From an uncultured Piscinibacter sp. (GTDB taxonomy: Bacteria; Pseudomonadota; Gammaproteobacteria; Burkholderiales; Burkholderiaceae_C): a DNA stretch of 64,000 nt. Shown in pieces: positions 18,183 to 26,883 of this stretch. The stretch's first letter is position 1; the number at the start of each line of letters is the position of its first letter. Position numbers and translations under genes: made by a program. The notes under the pieces were generated by a model that searched no databases, was not told the origin of the DNA, and worked only from the letters and a program-made list of their open reading frames with translations. The stretch is from contig NZ_CALFYO010000019.1 in NCBI RefSeq assembly GCF_937952055.1, positions 1 through 64,000 on the forward strand. The letters are read 5' to 3'.

Positions 18183-19280
18183 ATGCAACAGAACGAGGGC
18201 GACAGTGTATCGGCGGCCCTGCGCCGGCGCATTCGCGAGGCCATCGCCGCGGGCGGCGGCTGGATCGGCTTCGATCGCTTCATGGCCATGGCGCTGTACG
18301 AACCCGGCCTCGGCTACTACAGCCGCGCCAGCCGCAAGTTCGGCATGCTGCCCGCTTCCGGCAGCGACTTCGTCACCGCCCCCGAGCTGTCGCCGCTGTT
18401 CGGCCGCGCCCTCGCCCGCCAGGTGGCGCAGGCGCTGGAGGCCGCCGGCAGTGCGGAGGTGTGGGAGTTCGGTGCCGGCTCGGGCGCACTGGCCGCGCAG
18501 CTGCTCGAAGCGCTGGGCGAGCGCGTGCAGCGCTACACCCTCGTCGAGCTGTCGGGCTCGCTGCGCGAGCGGCAGCGCGAGCGGCTCGCGCCCTTTTCGG
18601 ACCGGGTGCGCTGGGTCGACGAATGGCCGCCCCTGCTGCAGGGCGTGATCGTCGGCAACGAAGTGCTCGACGCGATGCCGGTGCAACTGCTGCACTTCGA
18701 CGGCGAGTGCTGGCTCGAACGCGGCGTGTCGCTGGACGGTGATCGCCTCACCTGGGCCGATCGGCCGACCGCGCTGCGCCCTCCTGTCGACGCGGCGTTC
18801 GCGCCTGGCACCGTCACCGAGATCCATGCGCAGGCGCGTGCCTTCGTCGCTACGCTGGCCGAAAGGCTGGAGCGCGGCGCGGCCTTCTTCGTCGACTACG
18901 GCTTCCCCGAGGCCGAGTATTACCACCCGCAGCGCCGCGGCGGCACGTTGATGTGCCACCGGGCGCATCGCAGCGACGACGCCCCATTGAGCGACGTGGG
19001 CGAAAAGGACATCACCGCCCATGTCGATTTCACCGGCATCGCGCTGGCGGCGCAGGATGCCGGCCTCGACGTGATCGGCTACACCACGCAGGCACACTTC
19101 CTGATGAACTGCGGCCTGCTCGAACTGCTGCAGGGCGCCGACCTGCGCACGACGGCGAACGCGCAGAAGCTGCTCACCGAGCACGAGATGGGCGAACTGT
19201 TCAAGGTGATCGGCCTGGCCAAGGGCATCGACATCGAGCCGATCGGCTTTTCGACCGGCGACCGTACCCACACCCTGTGA
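18183..19280 (+). CDS. MidA/NDUFAF7-family SAM-dependent methyltransferase
   Basis: The protein of about 365 residues matches the DUF185/MidA family, whose mitochondrial member methylates a complex I subunit. Visible features are FMAMALYEPGLGYYSRASRKFG, FVTAPELSPLFGRALARQV, the SAM-binding GAGSGALA, and VGNEVLDAMPV. The bacterial target is unknown. Start options are ATG 18162, which would overlap the folM start, and ATG 18183. I prefer 18183 because a TACAAT lies between them. A DUF2905 gene follows after nine bases. Confidence 0.88.
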   Translation: MQQNEGDSVSAALRRRIREAIAAGGGWIGFDRFMAMALYEPGLGYYSRASRKFGMLPASGSDFVTAPELSPLFGRALARQVAQALEAAGSAEVWEFGAGSGALAAQLLEALGERVQRYTLVELSGSLRERQRERLAPFSDRVRWVDEWPPLLQGVIVGNEVLDAMPVQLLHFDGECWLERGVSLDGDRLTWADRPTALRPPVDAAFAPGTVTEIHAQARAFVATLAERLERGAAFFVDYGFPEAEYYHPQRRGGTLMCHRAHRSDDAPLSDVGEKDITAHVDFTGIALAAQDAGLDVIGYTTQAHFLMNCGLLELLQGADLRTTANAQKLLTEHEMGELFKVIGLAKGIDIEPIGFSTGDRTHTL

Positions 19281-19289
19281 GGCCGACCC

Positions 19290-19481
19290 ATGCGCTGGCT
19301 CATCGTCTTCCTGCTCGCTTTCGTGCTCTTCCAGGGCCTGGTCGTCTGGCTGCGCCGCATCGGCCTCGGCCGGCTGCCCGGCGACTTCAGCTTCCGCTGG
19401 CGTGGCCGTGAGTGGCACCTGCCGATCGCGAGCAGCCTGCTGCTCAGCCTGATCGCGATGGCGATCGGCGCATTGATCTAG
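19290..19481 (+). CDS. DUF2905 small membrane protein
   Basis: This 63-residue protein has two hydrophobic helices (about 3-20 and 45-62) around the conserved segment LGRLPGDFSFRWRGREWHLPI. That layout is DUF2905, a widespread small inner-membrane family without an assigned function. It is probably cotranscribed with the methyltransferase upstream. Its stop overlaps the convergent cca stop by four bases (CTAG at 19478-19481). Confidence 0.9.
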   Translation: MRWLIVFLLAFVLFQGLVVWLRRIGLGRLPGDFSFRWRGREWHLPIASSLLLSLIAMAIGALI

Positions 19482-20701
19482 CCGAGCCGGGCGGCGATCG
19501 CCTGCGCGCGAGCCTCGCGCACCGCATCGCCGATCGCAGGCCCCTTCAGGCCGCGTGCCGCCGCGGCCTCGGCGACCGGACCCGTGTCCACGGCCTGAGC
19601 GGCAAGCAAGGCGCTCGCCAGTCGGTCACGCTGCGGGTAGGGCTCCTCCGCCTTGCCCAGGCGTCCCCGCGCATCGCATTCGCAAGCGAGCAGCAGTTCG
19701 TCGAAGCGCTCCGGGCGGCGCAGTGCATCGCAGCGTTCCAGCAGCCGCAACACCGCCTTGGCGTCGAGCCCTTCGCTGCGATGCACGTTGCCGTGCTCGC
19801 GCGCCACCACCTCGGCGAGTTCGCGGCAATCCGTGGGCACCTTCCAGCGCTCGCACAGGCCGCGCACCAGCGTCACGCTGCGCGTCTCGTGGCCGAGGTG
19901 CCGCGGCAGCACGTCGGCGGGCGTCGTGCCCTTGCCGAGGTCATGGCCCAGGCAGGCGAAGCGCACTGGCAGGCTGGCCGCGAGGCGCGCCGACATGTCC
20001 AGCACCATCATCAGGTGCACGCCGGTGTCGATCTCCGGGTGGTAGTCGGGCCGCTGCGGCACGCCCCAGAGACGGTCGACCTCGGGCAGCAGCCGTTCGA
20101 GCGCGCCGCAGTCGCGCAGCACCTCGAACATGCGGCTGGGCCGTGCTTCCATCAGCCCGCGGGCGAGCTCCTGCCAGACGCGCTCGGCGACCAGCGCATC
20201 GACCTCGCCGGCGTCCACCATGCCGCGCATCAGCCTCACCGTCTGCGGCGCCACCGAGAAATCGTGGAAGCGTGCCGCGAAGCGCGCCAGGCGCAGGATG
20301 CGCACCGGGTCCTCGGCGAAGGCGGGCGAGACGTGTCGCAGCACGCGCTGCGACAGGTCGTGCCGGCCGCCGTAGGGGTCGAGGAGCGCGCCGTCTTCGT
20401 CGCGCGCCATCGCGTTGATCGTCAGGTCGCGGCGCGCCAGGTCCTCCTCGAGCGTGACCTCGGGCGCGGCATGGAAGGCGAAGCCGTGGTAGCCCGGCGC
20501 CGTCTTGCGCTCGGTGCGCGCCAGCGCGTATTCCTCATGGGTCTCGGGATGCAGGAAGACCGGGAAGTCGCGACCCACCGGCTCGAAGCCGGCCTCGATC
20601 ATCTCGATGGGGGTGGCGCCGACCACCACCCAGTCACGGTCGCCCGACGCACGGCCTAGCAACTCATCGCGCACCGCGCCGCCGACCAGGTACACCTTCA
20701 T
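19478..20701 (-). CDS. cca: Multifunctional CCA tRNA nucleotidyltransferase with HD domain
   Basis: CCA adds and repairs the 3' CCA end of tRNA without a template. The N-terminal VGGAVRDELLGRASGDRDWVVVGA contains the GG and DxD motifs. DPVRILRLARFAAR is the family signature in the neck. A C-terminal HD domain is shown by HLMMVLDMSARL, GHDLGKGTTP and AREHGNVH, which gives phosphohydrolase activity in the Gammaproteobacterial type. The total is 407 residues. Confidence 0.95.
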   Translation of the reverse strand: MKVYLVGGAVRDELLGRASGDRDWVVVGATPIEMIEAGFEPVGRDFPVFLHPETHEEYALARTERKTAPGYHGFAFHAAPEVTLEEDLARRDLTINAMARDEDGALLDPYGGRHDLSQRVLRHVSPAFAEDPVRILRLARFAARFHDFSVAPQTVRLMRGMVDAGEVDALVAERVWQELARGLMEARPSRMFEVLRDCGALERLLPEVDRLWGVPQRPDYHPEIDTGVHLMMVLDMSARLAASLPVRFACLGHDLGKGTTPADVLPRHLGHETRSVTLVRGLCERWKVPTDCRELAEVVAREHGNVHRSEGLDAKAVLRLLERCDALRRPERFDELLLACECDARGRLGKAEEPYPQRDRLASALLAAQAVDTGPVAEAAAARGLKGPAIGDAVREARAQAIAARLG

Positions 20702-20735
20702 GCGGCGGCAGTGTATGCGCCGCCCCGGACCGGGC

Positions 20736-21416
20736 TCAGCGGTGCGTGCGGTAGGGCTCCTCGAAGTCGAGGAAGTCCTGCTCGGCCAGCGCGTCCTTCA
20801 CCCAGGCGGCCACGCCGGGCAGGGCCCGCACGCGTTGCATGTACTCGGCAATCGCGGAGGGCAGGGGCGGCGCGTAGGTGGTCAGCCGCATCACCACCGG
20901 CGCGAAGTAGGCGTCGGCGATGCCGAAGCGGCCGAACAGCATGGGCCCTCCGTGCTGCTGCAGCAGTTCGCTCCACATCGACACGATGCGCGCGAGGTCG
21001 CCACGCACGGCCGGCTGCTCGGCGAGCACGCGCGCGCCGACCTCGGGCAGGCGTGCCTCGACGTTCATCGGGAAGTGGCTTCGCAGCGCGCCGAAGCCGG
21101 CGTGCATCTCGGCGCAGACGCTGCGCGCGCGGGCACGGGCTTTCGCATCCTCCGGCCAGAGCGGCTTGTCCGGAAAGCGTTCGGCGAGGTACTCCGCGAT
21201 GGCCAGCGTGTCCCACACCGTGAATCCGTCGTCCACCAGCACCGGCACGCGGCCGGCCGGCGTGTGCTTCGCGAGTTCGGTCTTGAAGCTCGACCCCGGC
21301 GTGAAGGCGTCGAAGCGGATCTTCACCTCGTCGAAGGGGATGCCGGCCTGCGTCATCAGCACCCAGGGGCGCATCGACCAGGACGAGTAGTTCTTGTTGC
21401 CGATGAAGAGCTGCAT
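20736..21416 (-). CDS. Glutathione S-transferase family protein
   Basis: The 226-residue product has a thioredoxin-like N-terminal domain beginning LFIGNKNYSSWSMRPWVLM, with PAGRVPVLVDDGFTVWDTLAIAEYLAERFP giving the glutathione-binding cis-Pro and Ser/Asp segments. The C-terminal helical domain ends at FEEPYRT. The Ser pair in NYSSWS suggests a Ser-type catalytic residue. The substrate is unknown. The longer reading to 21509 adds 31 residues outside the fold, so ATG 21416 is chosen. Confidence 0.88.
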   Translation of the reverse strand: MQLFIGNKNYSSWSMRPWVLMTQAGIPFDEVKIRFDAFTPGSSFKTELAKHTPAGRVPVLVDDGFTVWDTLAIAEYLAERFPDKPLWPEDAKARARARSVCAEMHAGFGALRSHFPMNVEARLPEVGARVLAEQPAVRGDLARIVSMWSELLQQHGGPMLFGRFGIADAYFAPVVMRLTTYAPPLPSAIAEYMQRVRALPGVAAWVKDALAEQDFLDFEEPYRTHR

Positions 21417-21521
21417 GGCGGTTCCGGGATGGGGGTGTCCTGCCATGCTAGCCGCCGACGGCGCATGCCGGGGTGACGGATGCGCATCGCCGCCATGCGC
21501 GGCGCACATCGCGCGGAAGCC

Positions 21522-22481
21522 TCAGGTGCGCCGCGCTCGCGCGCGCCAGGCGTCCAGTCGGGCCGGCCCCTGGCCGGGTGCCAGGTACTGGGGCGCGACG
21601 GCGGCCAGCGCGGTGGATCGGATGCCCAGGGCGTCGAGGCCGGGCAGCGTGCCGCTGGCGACGCTGGGCACGGTCATCGACGCCAGGTTGTCGCGCGACA
21701 TCAGCGGCTCGCCGGGCAGCAGCTCCATCAGCATGGCCTGCAGCGTCGCCAGGCCGCCCGGCAGGCCGATCACCGGCCGCGGGCAGCCCGCCCATCGGCC
21801 GGCGGACTGCACCAGTTCGCGCAGGGTGAAGACGTCGGGGCCGGCGCATTCGTAGACCTTGCCGATCGTCGACGCGTCGTCGAGGCAGCGCACGATCGCC
21901 GTGGCGACGTCGTCCACCCAGACCGGCTGGTAGCGCGACTCGGCGCCGGCCAGCGGCACGAAGGGCGCGACCGATTGCAGCGTGGCGAAGAGATTGAGCA
22001 GCCGGTCGTGCGCGCCGAAGATCACCGAAGGCCGCAGCACGGTCAGGTCCAGACTGGCTTCGGCAAGCGCCTGCTCGCCGGCCGCCTTGGAGCGCAGGTA
22101 TCGGCTGGGCGCGCTGGCGCCCACACCCAGCGCACTCACGTGCACCAGGCGCCGCACGCCCGCCGCGCGGCAGGCCTGCGCCAAGCGTCGCGGCAGCTCC
22201 ACGTGGACCTGCTGGAAGCGGCGCTCGTCGCCCTGCAGCACGGCGACCAGGTTGATCACCGCGTCGCAGCCCGACACCAGCCGCGCGAGCTGCGCATCGT
22301 CGTGGAGGTCGGCCGGCAGCAGTTGCAGCGTGGGCAGCATCTGCAGGTGCTTGCCGCGCTCGGGGTGCCGCGTCGGCACGAGGATGCGCCCGCCGGCGCC
22401 GCCGCTGCGCTCCACCAGTTTCTCGCACACGCTGCGGCCCACGAAGCCGGTCCCGCCGAGCACCAGGATGTTCTCGATCAT
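21522..22481 (-). CDS. Complex I NDUFA9-like NAD(P)-binding protein
   Basis: The 319-residue protein has an extended-SDR Rossmann fold starting ILVLGGTGFVGRSV. Later segments are VINLVAVLQGDE, HVSALGV and RYLRSKAAGEQAL. These match the NDUFA9-like atypical SDRs, which lack the usual catalytic YxxxK pairing and bind NADPH structurally. Bacterial members often lie near slt, cca and the 5-formyl-THF cyclo-ligase gene in Burkholderiales, as here. The role is not established. The start at 22481 has a GGAAGAA run upstream. Confidence 0.85.
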   Translation of the reverse strand: MIENILVLGGTGFVGRSVCEKLVERSGGAGGRILVPTRHPERGKHLQMLPTLQLLPADLHDDAQLARLVSGCDAVINLVAVLQGDERRFQQVHVELPRRLAQACRAAGVRRLVHVSALGVGASAPSRYLRSKAAGEQALAEASLDLTVLRPSVIFGAHDRLLNLFATLQSVAPFVPLAGAESRYQPVWVDDVATAIVRCLDDASTIGKVYECAGPDVFTLRELVQSAGRWAGCPRPVIGLPGGLATLQAMLMELLPGEPLMSRDNLASMTVPSVASGTLPGLDALGIRSTALAAVAPQYLAPGQGPARLDAWRARARRT

Positions 22482-22519
22482 GTGGTTCTTCCAGGTCGGC
22501 CCGCGCGAGCGGGCGGGGG

Positions 22520-24556
22520 TCAGGGAAGGTCCTTGTCTGCGGTCGGCGCCGAAGCGTCGCGCGGCCCCACCGTCGCACCGAGGCGTTCCTTGAGCGACGG
22601 CGTCCGACCGCTGATGATGGCCGCATAGTAGGTGGCGTTGCTCAGCACCTTCTTGACGTAGTCGCGCGTCTCGTTGAATGGGATGTTCTCTGCCCACACC
22701 GCCGTTTCGAGCACCGGCCCCTCGCGCCAGCGGCGTGGCCGGTTCGGCCCGGCGTTGTAGGCCGCCGCCGCCATCGCCTGCGAGCCGCCGAAGTCATCGA
22801 GCACGAGCTTCAGGTAGCTCGTACCCAGGCGCAGGTTGACTTCGCGGTCGGTGATCATGTCCTGCCGGTAGTCGAGCCCGATCTTCCGTGCCGTCCAGCG
22901 CGCGGTGGCCGGCATGATCTGCATCAGACCCGAGGCGCCCACGTGCGAGCGCGCATCCATGATGAAGCGCGATTCCTGGCGGATCAGTCCGAAGACATAG
23001 CTCGGGTCGAGGTCGATCTCCTTCGCGCGCGCGAGGACCTGCTCACGGAAGGGCATCGGGAAGCGCTGGTCGATGTCGATTTCGCCGCGCGTGCGATCGC
23101 TGGTGTTGATGCAGCGGTCCCACACCTCGGCGTCGCAAGCGCGCTGCGCGGCGGCGAGCAGTTCACGGTCGCCCATGCCGCGCAGCGAGAAGTTCCACTC
23201 GCGCACGCCCTCGCTGCGCAGGCCGAGGGCGATGAGCTGCAGTGCGCGCGTGAGTCCGGGATGGCTGCGCGCGGCATCGGTTTCCTCGGCGGTCAGCGGC
23301 GCCGGCTTGGGCGGCAGCACCAGGGGCCGTCCCAAGTCTTCGGCGGCGAGCTTGCCGTAGAAGTGCATGTGCCCGGCGATGCTGCCGAGCAACTCGGCAG
23401 CGAGCACGCGCATGCCTTCGTCTTCCTGCGAGTTCGGCGCCAGGGCCTGGAGGGCGCGTGCCTTCCAGTACACCCAGGCCGGATCGCGCTGCTGCTCGGC
23501 GCCCATCGCGTTGATGGCCTGCATCACCTGCTGCCAGCGGCCACGGCCGTCGTTGGCGCGAAGCGCAGCCCGCACCTTCCAGGCCAGGGTGTCGTCCGGC
23601 CAGTCGGGCTCGGCGCCGTCGCGGCTGGCGCGCAGCGCGGCGCGCTGGAAGTGGTCGGTGGCGCTGGGCAGCAGCTTGAGCGCGGCCTGCTTGCCCGCGC
23701 TGGCCCAGGCCCAGGCGGCGAGGTCAGGCGGGAGCGCGCGTTCCCAGCGCTCGTCGAGTTGCAGGGCGGCGGCGTCGGGGTCGTTGGTGGCGAGCCGCAT
23801 CAGCGCCAGGGTGGCCAGCTCGGCGCCGGGGCGCGACGAGGCCGAGGCGTTCCGGACCAGGTAGCGCATCGGGTTGTCGGTCAGTTCGCCCACGCTGCTG
23901 GCCGTGTTCACGCTGAGCAGCGCCAGCGCCTGCCGTGCCGCCTTCGGTCGGCCGGCGTCGACCGCAAAGCGCGCCTTGCGCCAGACCTCGGCGCTACCGA
24001 ACCGGTTCGCATCGACCAGCGTCGCGGCCATCAGCGCGCAGCCTTCGTCGGCATCGCGTTGCGCGAGCCACGCGTCGAGGGCCTGCTTGCGCACGTCCTT
24101 TCCGGCCTGATGGTCGAGCATCAGCGCGTAGCAGCGAACCTCGCGGTCGTCGTTCATGCGGAAGCGCGGGTACTCGACAGCGAAATTGGCCCAATCGCGG
24201 CGCTTGCCGAGTTCCAGCAGCCAGTCGTTGCGCAACCGGTCCTCGACGTAGGTGCCCGGCCAGCGGGCGTAGAAGGCATCGAGCTCGGACTGCTGCGCCT
24301 CGGCAAGGCGGTTGCTCAGCTCGAAGTAGTCCGCCCACATCGCCAGGGGGTGACCGGCGGCGACGGCGGCGGCGCGGGCGACGACCAGGGCATTGGCGTC
24401 CTTCCGGTTCAGCGCCTCGCGGGCCTCGACGATCGGCGCATCGCTGGGCGCCGACGAGGCGGTCAACGGCATGGCCAGCCCTGCGCCCACCACCATGAGC
24501 CAGGCTGCGCGCCGCCATTCGCCGGCGATGCCTCGCCCATATACTGCCTTGGCCAT
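22520..24556 (-). CDS. slt: Soluble lytic murein transglycosylase (Slt70 type)
   Basis: Slt cleaves glycan strands with formation of 1,6-anhydro-muramyl ends in the periplasm. The 678-residue product has a signal peptide, a long helical U-domain and a C-terminal lysozyme-like domain. That domain carries LIRQESRFIMDARSHVGASGLMQIMPATA, in which the Glu of QES is catalytic, and YNAGPNRPRRW. ATG 24556 gives the signal sequence; a reading from 24604 would overlap the divergent gene. Only 32 bases separate it from that gene. Confidence 0.93.
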   Translation of the reverse strand: MAKAVYGRGIAGEWRRAAWLMVVGAGLAMPLTASSAPSDAPIVEAREALNRKDANALVVARAAAVAAGHPLAMWADYFELSNRLAEAQQSELDAFYARWPGTYVEDRLRNDWLLELGKRRDWANFAVEYPRFRMNDDREVRCYALMLDHQAGKDVRKQALDAWLAQRDADEGCALMAATLVDANRFGSAEVWRKARFAVDAGRPKAARQALALLSVNTASSVGELTDNPMRYLVRNASASSRPGAELATLALMRLATNDPDAAALQLDERWERALPPDLAAWAWASAGKQAALKLLPSATDHFQRAALRASRDGAEPDWPDDTLAWKVRAALRANDGRGRWQQVMQAINAMGAEQQRDPAWVYWKARALQALAPNSQEDEGMRVLAAELLGSIAGHMHFYGKLAAEDLGRPLVLPPKPAPLTAEETDAARSHPGLTRALQLIALGLRSEGVREWNFSLRGMGDRELLAAAQRACDAEVWDRCINTSDRTRGEIDIDQRFPMPFREQVLARAKEIDLDPSYVFGLIRQESRFIMDARSHVGASGLMQIMPATARWTARKIGLDYRQDMITDREVNLRLGTSYLKLVLDDFGGSQAMAAAAYNAGPNRPRRWREGPVLETAVWAENIPFNETRDYVKKVLSNATYYAAIISGRTPSLKERLGATVGPRDASAPTADKDLP

Positions 24557-24588
24557 TCCCGCTTGCTTCAACGTCGTTCCCGTTCTTC

Positions 24589-25155
24589 TTGGTCGAGATC
24601 CCATCCTCGCGCGCCGATCTGCGCACGAAGCTGCGTGCCCAGCGCCAGCAGTTTGCCTTGTCGTCCGGCTACGCCGACGCGCAGGCCGCCCTGGCGCGCC
24701 ACTTGACGCAAGTCATCACTCAGCTGGAGCCCGAGTGTCTGGGCCTGTATGCCTCGATACGATCCGAATTTAACGCAGTGGTTGCACTCGGCGCCGACTC
24801 CTATTGCGACAAGTTGCCATGGGCATTGCCGTACTGCCTGCGCGAGCACCGCGAGATGCACTACCGGCAGTGGGATCGCCGGGCGGCGATGGTGCCGGAC
24901 GAGTGCGGCATCGCCAGTGCGGCCGGCCCCGTCGTGGTGCCCGACGTCGTGCTGGTGCCCTGCGTGGGATTCGCCGCCGGCCACTATCGCCTCGGCTATG
25001 GCGGCGGCTATTTCGATCGATTCCTCGCCGCCCACCCGCATGTCACCGCCGTGGGTGTGGCCTGGGCATTCAGCGAACTCGGCGCCGAGGACTTCGTGCC
25101 GCAGCCGCACGACATCCCGCTGTCGCTGATCGTCACCGAGCAGGGCGTGGCGTAG
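24589..25155 (+). CDS. 5-formyltetrahydrofolate cyclo-ligase family protein (copy 1)
   Basis: The enzyme class converts 5-formyl-THF to methenyl-THF with ATP. The C-terminal half contains VPCVGFAAGHYRLGYGGGYFDRFL, the family signature with the ATP-binding GYGGGYFDR. The N-terminus DLRTKLRAQRQQF is the usual first helix. The only early in-frame start is TTG 24589, with no clear ribosome binding site, so the N-terminus is uncertain. It is divergent from slt. The last 23 bases overlap the convergent LysR gene. A second family member lies 1.7 kb downstream. Confidence 0.85.
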   Translation: MVEIPSSRADLRTKLRAQRQQFALSSGYADAQAALARHLTQVITQLEPECLGLYASIRSEFNAVVALGADSYCDKLPWALPYCLREHREMHYRQWDRRAAMVPDECGIASAAGPVVVPDVVLVPCVGFAAGHYRLGYGGGYFDRFLAAHPHVTAVGVAWAFSELGAEDFVPQPHDIPLSLIVTEQGVA

Positions 25156-26119
25156 CCTCGGCGGCGGCCTCACCGATGGCGGCGCGCGTCAGCGCTGCCT
25201 GGGCTTCCACCCACTCGCAGAACTGCCGCACCTCGGCCCGCGCGCGGCTCGCCGCCGAAGCGATCAGCCAGTAGCAGTAGGGGCTGGTGGTGCGGCCGGC
25301 CATGCCGAAGGGCTCGAGCAGTTCGCCGCGCGCCAGCGCCTCGTAGACCAGGGCCACGCGCGCCAGCGCCACGCCCTGGCCGGCCAGTGCCGCCTGCACC
25401 TGCTGGTAGGTGAAGTTGAGGTACAGCCAGCGGCGCGGCTGCAGCGCAGCTTCGCCGTGCTGGGCGAGCCAGTGCCGCCAGCTCAGGTACTCGGTGCTCG
25501 CCTTGTTGTCGTCTTCCTCGGCGAGCGTGTGCTGGGCGAGGTCGGCCGGACGCGCCAGCGGCGGTGCCCGGCCGGTTTCGATCTGCGCCATCAGCGACCG
25601 GCTGACTACCGGCGTGAGCGTCTCGCCGAACAGGCGCAGCGCGCCGGCCGGCGCCTGCGCCGGGCTGCAGTAGCGCAGCGCGAGGTCGAGCTCGGGGTCG
25701 TCGAGGTCGGCCAGCGAGTCGTGCGCCGAGACGCGAATATCGATGTCCGGGTGGTCGCGCTGGAAGGCCTCGATGCGCGGCAGCAGCCACAGCGATGCGA
25801 ACGAGGCGAAGGTGGTCACGCTGACGCGCTGGCGGCTGTGCTTCTCGCGGATCTGCCGTACGCCGGCGTCGAGGCGAGCGAGCCAGGGCTCGACGGTGCG
25901 CAACAGGATCTGCGCGTCCTGCGTTGTCTCGACGTGGCGTGTGCCGCGCACGAACAGCGCCGCCCCGAGTTCCTCCTCCAGGGCCTTGATCTGGCGGCTG
26001 ATCGCCGACTGGGTGACGAACAACTCGTCGGCGGCATCGCTGAAGCTGGACAGCCGAGCCACCGCCTCGAAGGCACGCAAGTAGCTCAGCGAGAGGGGGC
26101 GGCGCCGCGGCGTATTCAT
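25133..26119 (-). CDS. LysR family transcriptional regulator
   Basis: The 328-residue protein has an N-terminal winged helix (about 8-67) with LRAFEAVARLSSFSDAADELFVTQSAISRQIKALEEEL. A periplasmic-binding-like effector domain follows (about 95-300). The wing sequence and the GcvA-like LSYLRAFEAVAR opening place it among GcvA-type LysR regulators. It is divergent from a DUF2917 gene with 88 bases between starts. LysR proteins commonly control the divergent neighbour, so DUF2917 is the first target to suspect. The ligand is unknown. Confidence 0.92.
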   Translation of the reverse strand: MNTPRRRPLSLSYLRAFEAVARLSSFSDAADELFVTQSAISRQIKALEEELGAALFVRGTRHVETTQDAQILLRTVEPWLARLDAGVRQIREKHSRQRVSVTTFASFASLWLLPRIEAFQRDHPDIDIRVSAHDSLADLDDPELDLALRYCSPAQAPAGALRLFGETLTPVVSRSLMAQIETGRAPPLARPADLAQHTLAEEDDNKASTEYLSWRHWLAQHGEAALQPRRWLYLNFTYQQVQAALAGQGVALARVALVYEALARGELLEPFGMAGRTTSPYCYWLIASAASRARAEVRQFCEWVEAQAALTRAAIGEAAAEATPRPAR

Positions 26120-26207
26120 ATCAAACGCGCATCAATCGTGGATCGCGAAGTCATTGGAGTTTCCCTGCAGAAACGACGAATATCGTACCGTGACGAGAAG
26201 GAGATTG

Positions 26208-26600
26208 ATGATGAATGCGCAAAAGGATGCAGTTCTTTTCCTGACCCCGGGCGAGGCCCGCCGAGTGGGCTTGGGCGCGGGCGAACTGACCGTGCTGCGC
26301 GGCCGCGTGTGGCTGACCGGTTCCTGCGGCGACCCCGACCGGGTGCTGTCGCCCGGCGAGACTCTGCCGCTGGCCGACGCGCAGGATGTGGTGGTCGAGT
26401 CCTGGAACCGGGGCGAGGGTGCCTCGCTGCGTTGGCGGGCCCGGCCGTCGCTGCTTCAGCGGCTGCCCCTGCGAGGCTTCGCCGGCGCCTTCTTCGCCGC
26501 CTTGGCGGCCCTGCCGCGCAGCGCCGCCTCGAGCGCCAATCGCGCCCACGGCTGCATGAAGGCGGGCGACTCCATCGCGTCCTCGGGCGCGCTGAAGTAA
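26208..26600 (+). CDS. DUF2917 family protein
   Basis: The 130-residue protein has the DUF2917 pattern: FLTPGEARRVGLGAGELTVLRGRVWLTGSCGDPDRVLSPGETLPL followed by a basic Trp-containing strand and a hydrophobic Ala-rich tail. The fold is cupin-like by appearance and the function is unknown. AAGGAG at 26198-26203 precedes tandem ATGs at 26208 and 26211. The last 145 bases lie antisense to the TfoX-N gene. The LysR/DUF2917 divergent pair recurs in Burkholderiales. Confidence 0.82.
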   Translation: MMNAQKDAVLFLTPGEARRVGLGAGELTVLRGRVWLTGSCGDPDRVLSPGETLPLADAQDVVVESWNRGEGASLRWRARPSLLQRLPLRGFAGAFFAALAALPRSAASSANRAHGCMKAGDSIASSGALK

Positions 26601-26836
26601 GCCATCGTCACCGGCTTGCCCTGCCCTTCGTAGACGAAGGGCTGACAGCCGGCGGCCTCGAAGCGCCCGCGTGTCTGCATGTCGGCCTTGAGGTAGAGGC
26701 GGCCGAAGGCGATCAGCGCGATGAAGATGTCGTCGACGTACAGGCCATGGCCGCCGAACATGCGCCTCGCACGCGCATGGCCCATGGGCGCGAGCAGTTC
26801 GAGGCAGTGCGCCACGAGTTCACGGTCGGCGGCCAT
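26456..26836 (-). CDS. TfoX N-terminal domain protein
   Basis: The protein of 126 residues carries a TfoX-N domain: ELVAHCLELLAPMGHARARRMFGGHGLYVDDIFIALIAFGRLYLKAD, then PFVYEGQGKPVTMAYFSAPEDAM. Full-length TfoX regulates competence, but stand-alone N-domains have no established role. The tail is Lys/Ala/Pro/Arg-rich and may bind nucleic acid. ATG 26836 gives the usual family start; ATG 26851 would add five residues. Its 3' end overlaps the convergent DUF2917 gene by 145 bases. Confidence 0.85.
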   Translation of the reverse strand: MAADRELVAHCLELLAPMGHARARRMFGGHGLYVDDIFIALIAFGRLYLKADMQTRGRFEAAGCQPFVYEGQGKPVTMAYFSAPEDAMESPAFMQPWARLALEAALRGRAAKAAKKAPAKPRRGSR

Positions 26837-26883
26837 GCGGCAGTCTTGCACAATCGCGCTTCCGCCGGCTTCCCCCTCGCGCC

